Source of the DNA: Heliocidaris erythrogramma
Taxonomy: Eukaryota; Echinodermata; Echinoidea; Camarodonta; Echinometridae
Direction: 5' to 3'
Assembly (NCBI GenBank): GCA_025617745.1
Contig: CM046856.1
Coordinates: forward strand, 39,368,888 to 39,432,887
DNA: 64,000 nt
Positions within the stretch are counted from its first letter, which is position 1, and each line of letters opens with the position of its first letter. Shown in pieces: positions 34,400 to 43,608 of the stretch. The position numbers were made by a program, and so were the translations under genes. The notes under the pieces are model-generated. The model was not told where the DNA came from. It worked only from the letters and a program-made list of their open reading frames with translations, and made no database searches.

Positions 34400-36128
34400 C
34401 TACAAAGCATTCAGAGAAGGCATAAATTTTGAAATGAAGTGTTTCTCTTTCAGACATCTTTTAATTTTGTTGTCTTCTTTCATTTTGTAAAAGGGTATTA
34501 TATCGAAATTTGGTTCCTTTGAGCCCGCACAACAATCGATGTGAGCGCTCACTTTAAGTTGTCGATATTCTTTATGGCGTATTTGTTGCCTATGCACAGT
34601 GAGTCTGTGTCGGAGTGTGTCCCCTGTTTCGCCAATATATTGTTCCCACAGCCATGGCAAATTAAACAATATATGAGATTCTTTGTAGTGCATGTAAATG
34701 GAAAATGTATTTGAAAAGTTTCACTTTTGTGTTTGAAGATGATATGATTAGTTTCTTTCATATACGGGCAAGTTTTGCATCTTTTGTCGGTACATTTTTT
34801 AACACCATTTTTTATATCGAGTTGTGCTTTAGGGGCTGCTCGGGTTAACAATCGTTTTAGATTCGGGCTTTGGCGTTTACTGGATATCAAATGCACTGCT
34901 TTAAACTTTTGCTTTAATTCTCTGTCATTTGACAGGACGGTAATTGTGTCTTTTATCAGTTTGGAGATATTGGGATTATTAGGATTATGCGTGTGAATAA
35001 AAGATATAGATTCAGTATTTTCATTTTTTTGCTTACATGATCTTAGTTCTTCGAGAGACAACTTTTCAGCTTTCACAATCCCATTCTGGATGATTTCCTC
35101 AGGATATTCTCTGGCTTTTAACATGTGTTTTAATTCTAATAATCGTTTCTTACGAATATCGATATCTGATACTATTGTGCAAATACGTCTTGCTAAATTG
35201 TAAGGAACATTTGTTTTACAGTGTCTTGGGTGACAAGATTTAAAGTGTAAGTACTGGTGTGTGTCTGTAATCTTATAGAATATATCTGTTTTAATTTTGT
35301 TCAAATTGTTTATAACCACTATGTCAAGAAACGCTATTTTCTCATTACTAGTTTCAAACTTAAAAGTGATACTCGGGTGAAGCTGTTGAAGGATATCGTT
35401 GAATTGGGTTATATCTCCAAAATCTGCCTTCCAAATAATGAAACAGTCATCAAGATATCTAAGCCAATTTTCCTTTAGATAGGATGTAACTCTAGTGTTG
35501 AAGGTCTGTTCGACTTGAGCGTATAGTTTCATTTCCAGATAGCCATGAATAATGTGGCATATGTAGGGGCCATTTTGGTTCCCATGGCTGTTCCTCTAAT
35601 TTGTAAATAAAATTCATTATCAAAGCAAAAAGAATTATTAGCTAGAATAAATTTTACAGCATCGATTATGAACTCCTTAGTAAAACGTGAATCAATAACA
35701 TCCCTATGTTTTTCTAACCAAAAAGTTATGCCTTCTATTCCTGCGTCGTGAGGAATATTGGTATAAAGACTATTCACGTCATATGTGACAAGGTTTGAGT
35801 TTTCATCTACTAATTCAGGTAGGTGGTTCAGAAAGTCTAAATCGTCCCTAACAAAGCTTGGAACATACTTTGTAAGGGCTTTCAATATGATATCTATGAA
35901 ATTACTTAGTCTATGTGTAGGACATATTGGGCCGGCGATGATTGGTCTCATTTTAAGTTTATCCGGCATTTTACATTGAATATAAGGAGAATGAATACTT
36001 TTTATTTCATCCTGTATATCTTTGCACTGATGTATTTTTGGTAATCCGTACAGGTTACTACTTCTAAATTCGAAATTAGTCAGAAAGTCTACCTCATCTT
36101 TAGTTAAGCAGTGTTCGTATTTGTTTAT
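34400..36128 (-). pseudogene. Penelope-like RT + GIY-YIG endonuclease ORF, broken by two frameshifts
   Basis: The reading enters from the inversion junction at about 36128 with INKYEHCLTKDEVDF and NLYGLPKIHQ. It continues through RPIIAGP, TYDVNSLYTNIPHDAGI (RT motif A), RGTAMGTKMAPTYA (motif B), YLDDCFIIW (motif C, YLDD) and FLDI. The linker has the KCTDKRCKTCPYM cysteine motif, followed by NLIYCLICHGCG and YIGETGDTLRHRLTVHR (GIY-YIG nuclease, ending near 34400). One frameshift lies near 35545, between motif B and YLDD. A second is a missing G at 34645-34647 (GGG where the other arm has GGGG), breaking the nuclease. The N-terminus is missing, lost at the inversion junction. Confidence 0.88.
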
Positions 36129-36134
36129 CAACTC

Positions 36135-36554
36135 GATATAAAAAATGGTGTTAAAAAATGTACCGACAAAAGATGCAAAACTTGCCCGTATATGAAAGAA
36201 ACTAATCATATCATCTTCAAACACAAAAGTGAAACTTTTCAAATACATTTTCCATTTACATGCACTACAAAGAATCTCATATATTGTTTAATTTGCCATG
36301 GCTGTGGGGAACAATATATTGGCGAAACAGGGGACACACTCCGACACAGACTCACTGTGCATAGGCAACAAATACGCCATAAAGAATATCGACAACTTAA
36401 AGTGAGCGCTCACATCGATTGTTGTGCGGGCTCAAAGGAACCAAATTTCGATATAATACCCTTTTACAAAATGAAAGAAGACAACAAAATTAAAAGATGT
36501 CTGAAAGAGAAACACTTCATTTCAAAATTTATGCCTTCTCTGAATGCTTTGTAG
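36135..36554 (+). CDS. Penelope-like GIY-YIG endonuclease domain, intact frame in the truncated partner copy
   Basis: Open from the inversion junction to the stop at 36552-36554. It carries KCTDKRCKTCPYM (zinc-finger-like linker), then LIYCLICHGCGEQYIGETGD and TLRHRLTVHRQQIRHKEYR, and ends FISKFMPSLNAL. The GIY-YIG signature appears as IYCLICHGCGEQYIG. The catalytic Arg is likely in the LRHRLTVHR stretch. The first residues come from sequence next to the junction and are not native. It has GGGG at 36306-36309, so unlike its inverted partner it is not frameshifted. No RT is attached, so it is not an autonomous element. Confidence 0.75.
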   Translation, partial: DIKNGVKKCTDKRCKTCPYMKETNHIIFKHKSETFQIHFPFTCTTKNLIYCLICHGCGEQYIGETGDTLRHRLTVHRQQIRHKEYRQLKVSAHIDCCAGSKEPNFDIIPFYKMKEDNKIKRCLKEKHFISKFMPSLNAL

Positions 36555-36895
36555 GAAAACTGCTTCTCCTACTACTCCTTCTCACCCACATCCACATTTA
36601 CCATTATCCCCCGAAACTCCAAACAACAACCCCCCCCCCCCCCCATCCTACTCTATCTCTTTGTGTACAAGTATTTCAATATATCTCTCTCCCTCTCCCT
36701 TAAGACACTGCATCCTCGACACCTGTCAATATATTAGTTTATTCCATTTTCTTTCTCTACTGACTCCCATTTTTATTTGCCTTTCCCACGGTCACAGATT
36801 AATAAGAATTGTTATATAACTTTATGATTTGTTTAGTTGTACAGATTAAGACTTCCAAAGAAACTGGCAACAAAGAACTTCCTACTTGCATCATT

Positions 36896-38465
36896 GTATC
36901 CCCCGGCAGTATGCCGGAGGATACTTTGGATTCAGCAGCGTTTCGCCGCCGCCGCCGCCGCCGCGTCACATTCTTGTGTGCGCTCTAGCGGTCACATTTC
37001 TCGACGAATTTTTTTCAGACTTCCTGTGGACGTGTATCTTGGTAAAATCTGGACCCCTATAGTTTCTGGTGATGCTGCCCCCAGTGTTCCGTCTTTTATA
37101 GGGTAAAAGGCCATATTTTGGGGGATAGTTTGTGTGCGCTCTAGCGGTCACATTTCTCAACGGATTTTGTTCAAATTTTGTATGAAGGTGTCTGTTGGTA
37201 AAATCTGGAACCCTATAGATTTTGGTGATGCTGCCCCCAGTGTTCCGTCTTTTATAGGGTCAAAGGTCATATTTTGATAGATGTCTTGTGTGTACTCTTG
37301 TGTGCGCTCTGGCGGTCACATTTCTCAACGGATTTCGTTCAAATTTTGCATGAAGGTGTCTCTTGGTGTAATTTAAAAACGTATAGTGTTTGGTGATGCT
37401 GCCACCAGTGTTCCGTCTTTTATAGGGTCAAAGGTCATACTTCAGGGCATGGCGTGAGTGCACTCTGCAGGCCACATTTCTCAACGGATTTTGTTCAAAT
37501 TTTGTATGGAGATGTATCTTGGTATAATCTACACATGTTTAATGTTTGGTGATGCTGCCCTCATTGTTCCGTCCTTTATAGGGTCAAAGGTCATTTTTCC
37601 ATTTCTTGCACTCTTACTTCTGCATTTCTCGACGGATTTCGTTCAAATTTTGCATGAAGGTGTCCCTTGGTGTAATCTAAAAATCTGTACTTTTTGGTGA
37701 TGCTGCCACCAGTGTCCCGTCTTTTATAGGGTCAAAGGTCATACTTCAAGGGATTGCGTGAGTTCACTCTGCAGGCCACATTCCTTGATGGATTTCTTTC
37801 AAATTTTGTATGGAGATGTATCTTGGTATAATCTACACATCTTTACTGTTTGGTGATGCTGCCCTCATTGTTCCGTCCTTTATAGGGTCAAAGCTCATTT
37901 GTCCCTTTTGTGCACTCTTACTTCTGCATTTCTTGATGGATTTCATTCAAATTTTGTATGGAGATGTATCTTGGTATAATCTACACATCTTTACTGTTTG
38001 GTGATGCTGCCCTCATTGTTCCGTCCTTTATAGGGTCAAAGGTCATTTTTCCATTTCTTGCACTCTTCTGCATTTCTTGACGGATTTCGTTCAAATTTTG
38101 CATGAAGGTGTCTCTTGGTGTAATCTAAAAACCTATAGTTTTTGGTGATGCTGCCACCAGTGTTCTGTCTTTTATAGGGTCAAAGGTCATACTTCAGGGC
38201 ATGGCGTGAGTGCACTCTGCAGGCCACATTTCTTGATGGATTTCTTTCAAATTTTGTATGGAGATGTATCTTGGTATATCTCTCAACACATTTCTTTCAA
38301 ATTTTATGTGAAGATGTGTCTTAGTGAAACCTACACATCTAATTTCTACACCATCCTTTTGTTTGAGGGAGGGGATGGGGGAGGGTCTTTGTCCTTCCTT
38401 CAAATCGCTGCCAGCGCCGGGGGATACATTTAGCATTGCGCGGCCCCAGCAATGCACATTTCTAG
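36896..38465. mobile_element. Helentron/DINE-like element inserted in the right Penelope arm
   Basis: The left Penelope arm (RC of about 34040-34070) reads GCATCATTTAATATGAG. The right arm reads GCATCATT, then about 1.57 kb, then TTTAATATGAG, which gives an exact insertion at TT. The left end is GTATCCCCCGGC followed by the CCGGCAgtaTGCCGG hairpin. The inverted copy of the end, GCCGGGGGATAC, lies at about 38415-38426. A 3' hairpin GCATTGC(N9)GCAATGC follows, and the element ends CTAG. The core is about eight tandem units of 146-168 bp, marked by GTTCCGTC.TTTATAGGGT at about 37085, 37242, 37410, 37565, 37714, 37870, 38016 and 38162. A (GCC)n stretch sits at 36946-36963. Confidence 0.78.
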
Positions 38466-38889
38466 TTTAATATGAGATTAGAACTAAGATTCAATACGTC
38501 GTAAAACAGATTCAGGACAATGTTTCAAACTTGTCCTAAGAATATCATTGTACCATACTTGTAACAAAACTATTCCTTAAAGCCTACATTTCATTATGTG
38601 TTTTACAAATACCCATCCTCGCTTACTATTATCATGTGTAGGCCTCGTGAATCATTATACGATGATCTTTGTGTGACTTTACAAAGAAGGTTTGGATTGT
38701 ACGGATTATAGGATTCTCTGAGAATCCTAACATTTTAGAGTTCTCACCGTACAACGCTTAGTCTAAGATTTAAACAAAGACTTATTAAGCCGTCAAAAGA
38801 ACTACTGGACAATACCACACATATTGTCCCATTTGCATATTACTGTACTATACGTGTATATAAAAACATGTCAAAACTATCAATGGCTC

Positions 38890-38927
38890 ATTCACCTGAA
38901 GAGATTAAATCGAAAGCGCTTGTGAAT
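38890..38927 (+). ncRNA. Hammerhead ribozyme, right Penelope arm
   Basis: Identical core to the left-arm ribozyme, on the opposite strand: ATTCAC, CTGAAGA, GATTAAATC, GAAA, AGCGCT stem III with no loop, GTGAAT. Predicted cleavage is after the T preceding GTGAAT. Because the arms are inverted, a transcript across the whole locus would contain one sense and one antisense copy. Confidence 0.8.
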
Positions 38928-39410
38928 TTTTATAAAAACATGCTTCTTGTGTGTGTATTCTATATGATGTTGTGAACTTTATTTTTCTACATATTTTAAC
39001 ACTGCACTTTGTCGGAACTTTGTTCCTGCAACGCTTTACTATATATATATATATATATATATAAACTGTTTCTTTTTTAGGGAAATGGTGGTCACTTGAA
39101 AAATCATAGGGGGCATTTTTACCTCTGGCATTTTTACCTCTGGCATTTTTACCACTGGCATTTTTGCACCGAACCGAGGAATATCATCATAATATTGTTT
39201 CAACTGTATTGGTGAATTGCAATTAATGGCAATCGAAAGTCCATGCACTGTGTAACAAAGCAATTTCCAATTCCGAAAACGTGAAATAGTGTATTCTTTT
39301 TGCACAAAATAAATATTATTATCTGCACAGACAAAATATGATTAGCACGTACTGGGCCCTGTCTTATAAAGAGTTGCGATTGTTCCAAATCAATCGCAAG
39401 TCATCCCATC

Positions 39411-39568
39411 CAGTGGCGGATCTACATAGGGGGAACACCGGCAAATGCTCCATCTTTTGAAACCCAACTGGCATACCTTAAGTGCACAATGAACAGAAAT
39501 TGCACCCTTAATTGTGTATTTTTCCGGCTCTGTGCCCCCTCATTTACAAAATCCTGGATCCGCCCCTG
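39411..39568. mobile_element. 158-bp hAT-like MITE with perfect 8-bp target duplication
   Basis: Begins CAGTGGCGGATC and ends GGATCCGCCCCTG. Both flanks are ATCCCATC (39403-39410 and 39569-39576). Inverted CAGNGGCGGATC-type ends with an 8-bp duplication are diagnostic of hAT. The small size leaves no coding capacity. 38990-39410 contains (TA)n and three GGCATTTTTACC words at about 39111-39165. Confidence 0.85.
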
Positions 39569-39949
39569 ATCCCATCGATAGCAAATTTATCCTATGGTCT
39601 CCTACCTCTTATGTACAGAGTTGCAACTGATATCAATTAACCGCAAGTCATCCAATCAATAGCAAATTTAGCTTACAGTCTCCTACCTCGTATGTACAGA
39701 GTTTCGATTGATATCAATATCAAATTAATTTGCAATCAATCGCAATCGTGTACGATGGGTGACGAAATATCTTTCGATGATATTGACATGGTGACCATCG
39801 AAATTAATTTATATCATGATAACCAAGTATTGGGGCACTAAAACCGGAAAGTACAATAATATGTAGGGTTTTAATCCAAAATACAATAATACTGGAGAGA
39901 GGAATAATTATTACCAACAAAATAAGATCACATTACTGGGAGATGATTT

Positions 39950-40430
39950 GAATATAAGGAGAAAAATAAGAGAAACAGATCAGTAAAAAGTTTCAGCAAA
40001 ATCCGACAAGAAATGAGAAAGTTATGAATTTGTAAAGTTGTAATCAATCAAACACAAATTGGCAACTTGGTGATGTATCTTCCGAGGCTCCTCTTCCATT
40101 TGGTTAGTACAGAAAATGTCATTAATTTTCATTTTCGTAGTTGTTGATGAAGGAATAGATTTATTTCATATGTTTAAAAACAATGATTATATCTAGGCTG
40201 TATGCATGACTAAATATTTTCTTTAGAAAAAGTGGAAATTCATATTTTAAGTTCAGGGCAAATGGGAGAGGAGCTCGCAAGAGACGTCACGAAGTTGCCA
40301 ACTTGTGTTTGTTTAATAACAACTTAAATTCATAACTTTCTTATTTCTTATCGGTATTTCCTCAAACTGTCATTGATCTTTGTCTTTATTTTTTTAAAAT
40401 CAATTTAATATCAGGGTGGACTTTCCCTTA
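39950..40430. repeat. Foldback repeat
   Basis: The left arm (AAGTTTCAGCAAAATCCG, GACAAGAAATGAGAAAGTTA, ACACAAATTGGCAACTT) is found inverted at about 40295-40400. The same arm motif occurs at 49838-49910 and inverted at 56308-56397. 39577-39949 has two diverged copies of TATCAATTAACCGCAAGTC-type sequence but nothing else. Confidence 0.55.
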
Positions 40431-42771
40431 AGGGATTTCAAAATTTCTTGGTGTGACGATCGAAGTTGAAGGAGGGCTGTATTCCAGTTTGTTCAAAATG
40501 TTGGGCATGCATGGCATGATATCAATATATAGATTAAAATATAAAAGTTTTTTGATCTAGGGAGGGGGGGGGGTGCTACCATGATTTCAGAATCAAATTG
40601 TTTATCGTATAATTGGGAATGCCCCCCCCCCCCCCAATTTCAGAAGATGGATCGACACCCCTGCAGTACTATATGATGTTCACTACATTCTGACTTCAAT
40701 GTATTTGCAAATATCTTGAGGACATTTAGAAAAAAAAGACCTCATCAGATTTCATTCTTGAACATTACTGCTTATTGCCAGAAGCGTATTTCTCTTTAAT
40801 ATTTTCTTGCTAATGATGCTGCAAGAGAACAAGTCCCTCGAACGAGAAGAGGGTGTGGGATAAAAGGGTCGTTTATGTTATTTTCTTTTCGTGCTGGATT
40901 CCCTTTCTCTCTCTCTCTCTCTCTCTCTCTATTTTTTTTTTTGCTTGTTTGTTTGTTTGTTTTGGCCATTTACTGGGGAGGACCCGTAGCTACGCCAATG
41001 TACAATTTCCATCTAGAAAACAATAAATCATGTGGTAGACTTCCCTTTATTACAGCCCTACCTTGGCAAGTATACAGTTTTACATACGGAACCCTTTCAA
41101 CGTTCAACAATTATTAGGAAACATATACCTCTGTTTAAATTATCTCAGTGCTCCCACGAAGACGATAGTTTGTAAACAGTATAACGACCCCGTGCCAAAT
41201 ACAAACATTTTGCTGTGTTATTCGAATCCACTGCCATGGTAAAGAAGGTTAAAGCAACGGCGATCAACCGAACTAAGGTTTTTATTACAGTTAACATAGG
41301 GGTACTTGGAATTTTATGGACTCCGATTGTATTACCTAGCAACTTGTTTTGCCTTTATTTTTTTTTTTTCAAACAATGCTACTTGTTAAATGCTAACAAA
41401 ACTTTAATGGTTTTAATGTTTATGTCGATAAGATAGGGAAGGAATAATGGAGCAGATCGAGATCGAGAGAGAGAGAGAGAGAGCGAACAGAGTTACTTAA
41501 GATTGTAATGATACAGTTTTTATACCAAACATATTTTGTAAAAATGCCTCAAAATATGAGTGTTGAAAATATTGCCAAAAATTAAGAATCTTTTCAAATA
41601 AAGCAAATTGCCCTGGATTCCTCATTTAGAAATAATAATGAATAAAGACCTTTTGAAGGTATTGAAAAACATGGTATGAGGTAGTTCGAATTAATATCAT
41701 TATCATTTCTTTTACGAAGTAATTATAGTATCTGTTAATGACAATTGCACATTGGATTTCAAATGAGAAGTGCACTACAAAAGATAATTAACTATGATAC
41801 CTAAAATTACTAGTGTAGCCAACTGAAAAGGGGCAGTTAACGAATAAAGCCTTTTCGACACTTTCGCATTGGCTGCCCCCTTTCCAACATTAATTGTTTA
41901 TTGATGTATTTGCATTGTTTGCATTGCCCCAAACTGTTTGGGCTTTTTAACCATGTATCAATAAAGATATCTTATCAAATCAAATCAAACATGACAATAG
42001 TTTCCTCCCTAGAATGGACCATCATAATGTACATCATTACAACAAAAAATGCACGTAAAACAAAAACAAAAACAGAAAACACATAAAAAAGCTATTTACC
42101 AAACCGCAAAAGGGCTGAAAATGTTTTATGAATATTTGAATCTTATTTCCTCATTCAAAGAAACTGGACGTCTTAATAAAATGGGGATGAAATTTCTGGT
42201 ATTTTTTTTTCTTCACAGTCACACTTTGAAAGAAATAACAGTCACTCTGGATGTATCCAATATTGACGTAAAAGGTGAGAAACACCAAACGCATGAATTG
42301 AAGAAAGTCCCATAATGAGTTTCTTGAATTATTTACTTTAGACGAGTTATATATGGCAAACCGAGTTGGCGACCTACAGTGTCGGTCAAGAAATGAAGCC
42401 AAGAATCAGCTAAGTTTTATTTATTTGATAATTATTTTTTTTTAAAGGGGAAAAGGAAAAATCGCATTGTGTGTATATGATTGTGTTGTACAGCCGGGTT
42501 TGTCTTGTCTATAACAATTCCCCTTAAAATGATCTTAACAAAACTATCTCTAGTGAGAAGGATGTAGATAACACCCAAATCATAGGACGTCATAATGACC
42601 CATTAGGCTTAATGTTCCTCAGTGCAATGCAAACTTTCATGCATTTGAAAGCAACGTAATGTTTTTCTCCTTCATCCATTTGTTTTGCCTCATATGCCAT
42701 TGTGAATTAGAAAGACGTAATGTCCATTTTCCGGCCATCTTTTAATAAGCATATAACCACTCACTCCATTA
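40431..42771. other. Gene-free stretch with simple repeats
   Basis: G/C tracts at 40563-40573 and 40621-40636, (TC)n at about 40908-40930, (GA)n at 41464-41483. 41880-41990 resembles a retroelement 3' end (CAATAAAGATATCTTATC then AAATCAAATCAAAC). 41140-41340 is moderately GC-balanced and open on both strands, but no splice sites support an exon. Confidence 0.5.
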
Positions 42772-43546
42772 CAGTGGCGCATCTAGGATTATGGCGCCCG
42801 TGGCAAATTATTGCAGTTACGCCCCCCCCCCCCCCAAAAAAAAAAAAAAAAAAAAAAAACTTATCTACGTTATTGTACAAGGGAGGGAGCAAATTTGACC
42901 AAGCGGCAACTTTTTCCATTTTTGACCCTAAAAAACGCAATTTCTTGTGCATTTACTGAGGAAATTTTGCTAATGACGACTGCAGTTGAGCGGTAGAAAA
43001 GCTCGAATTTTATACATTGATAAAATCTACTCACCCACCTCTACAATCGGGAGCAAAACGAAAACGAAAACCCTTGAGGAATAGTCGAGAAATTCAGCAA
43101 GGCGACCTGAAGTTGAGATTTCTTTCAAATGTTGAACCCTTGCAAATGCAGTTTTATACACTTTATCCTATATTGGGGGGGGGGGGGCAATATTTAGCAG
43201 GAGTCAGATGAAACTTACATGACAGCAAGCAAAGCAACGGCAATTACATCTTTATTTTTCAAATTTTGAAAGCTATTTAAGAACTATATACTGGCGAGAA
43301 ATTACGTGATACTTAAAGAAAATAATTGTGCGAGGGAGCAAAGCGACCAAGCTTTGAAAGATTTTTGCATCTCAAACCCTCAAAAACTAGATTTCTAGTG
43401 CACTTACGCTGGGGTTTGGGGCGCATAATCCGTAAAGATTATGATTTTTCTTCATTCCCCCCTTTTTTCTCTCTTTTGCGTTTTTTGCGCCCCCTCCAAG
43501 TGCCGCCCGGGGCACGTCCCCCTGCTTCCCCCTAGATACGCCACTC
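42772..43546. mobile_element. 775-bp hAT-like element just upstream of the 461-aa gene
   Basis: Left end CAGTGGCGCATCTAGG, right end CCTAGATACGCCACTC (terminal base mutated). The 8-bp flanks are identical, CTCCATTA (42764-42771 and 43547-43554). The interior has the modules shared with 24780-25360, 29270-29860 and (inverted) 31949-32827. A C-then-A tract lies at 42822-42860 and a G tract at 43177-43188. The right end lies only about 60 bp from the exon at 43594. Confidence 0.85.
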
Positions 43547-43578
43547 CTCCATTAACAATTCAAGCTGTCTCTATTACT

Positions 43579-43593
43579 CTCTCCCTTACACAG
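43579..43593 (+). promoter_or_regulatory. Predicted 3' splice site before the 461-aa reading frame
   Basis: A pyrimidine-rich tract CTCTCTCCCTTACACAG ends at 43593, directly before AATTGGCCAG and the ATG. No donor partner can be assigned from this window. Confidence 0.5.
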
Positions 43594-43608
43594 AATTGGC
43601 CAGAAACG

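Larger units (their letters stand above)
33537..38989. mobile_element. Penelope-like retroelement, head-to-head (inverted) pair
   Basis: Left arm 33537-34824 is repeated in inverse orientation at 36129-38989, almost base for base, after removing the 36896-38465 insertion. The minus-strand copy (36128 down to 33537) carries RT and GIY-YIG coding regions. The plus-strand copy (36129-38989) is 5'-truncated and keeps only the GIY-YIG region and 3' part. Both distal ends carry a hammerhead ribozyme. Inverted, 5'-truncated partner copies are typical of Penelope-like elements. The near-identity of the arms implies recent origin or conversion. Confidence 0.88.

Noticed and set aside
36129-36248. The first ~45 residues of the minus-strand frame that runs into the RT
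   Set aside because: They are the antisense of the inverted nuclease arm, an artefact of the inversion junction, not a native N-terminus.
36135-36554. Stand-alone host GIY-YIG nuclease gene
   Set aside because: It is the exact inverted partner of the nuclease part of the adjacent Penelope-like element and starts at the inversion junction.
36896-38465. Regular repeat spacing as a possible CRISPR array (also 1630-2640)
   Set aside because: Units are about 150 bp, conserved throughout with no unique spacers, no cas genes, and the host DNA is eukaryotic.
41145-41342. Small minus-strand frame with a signal-peptide-like segment
   Set aside because: Too short, an overlapping frame is open on the other strand, no convincing donor and no homology.
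43441-43608. Upstream 56-codon extension of the 461-aa frame
   Set aside because: It lies mostly in the hAT-like element, and a strong splice acceptor sits between it and the ATG at 43609.
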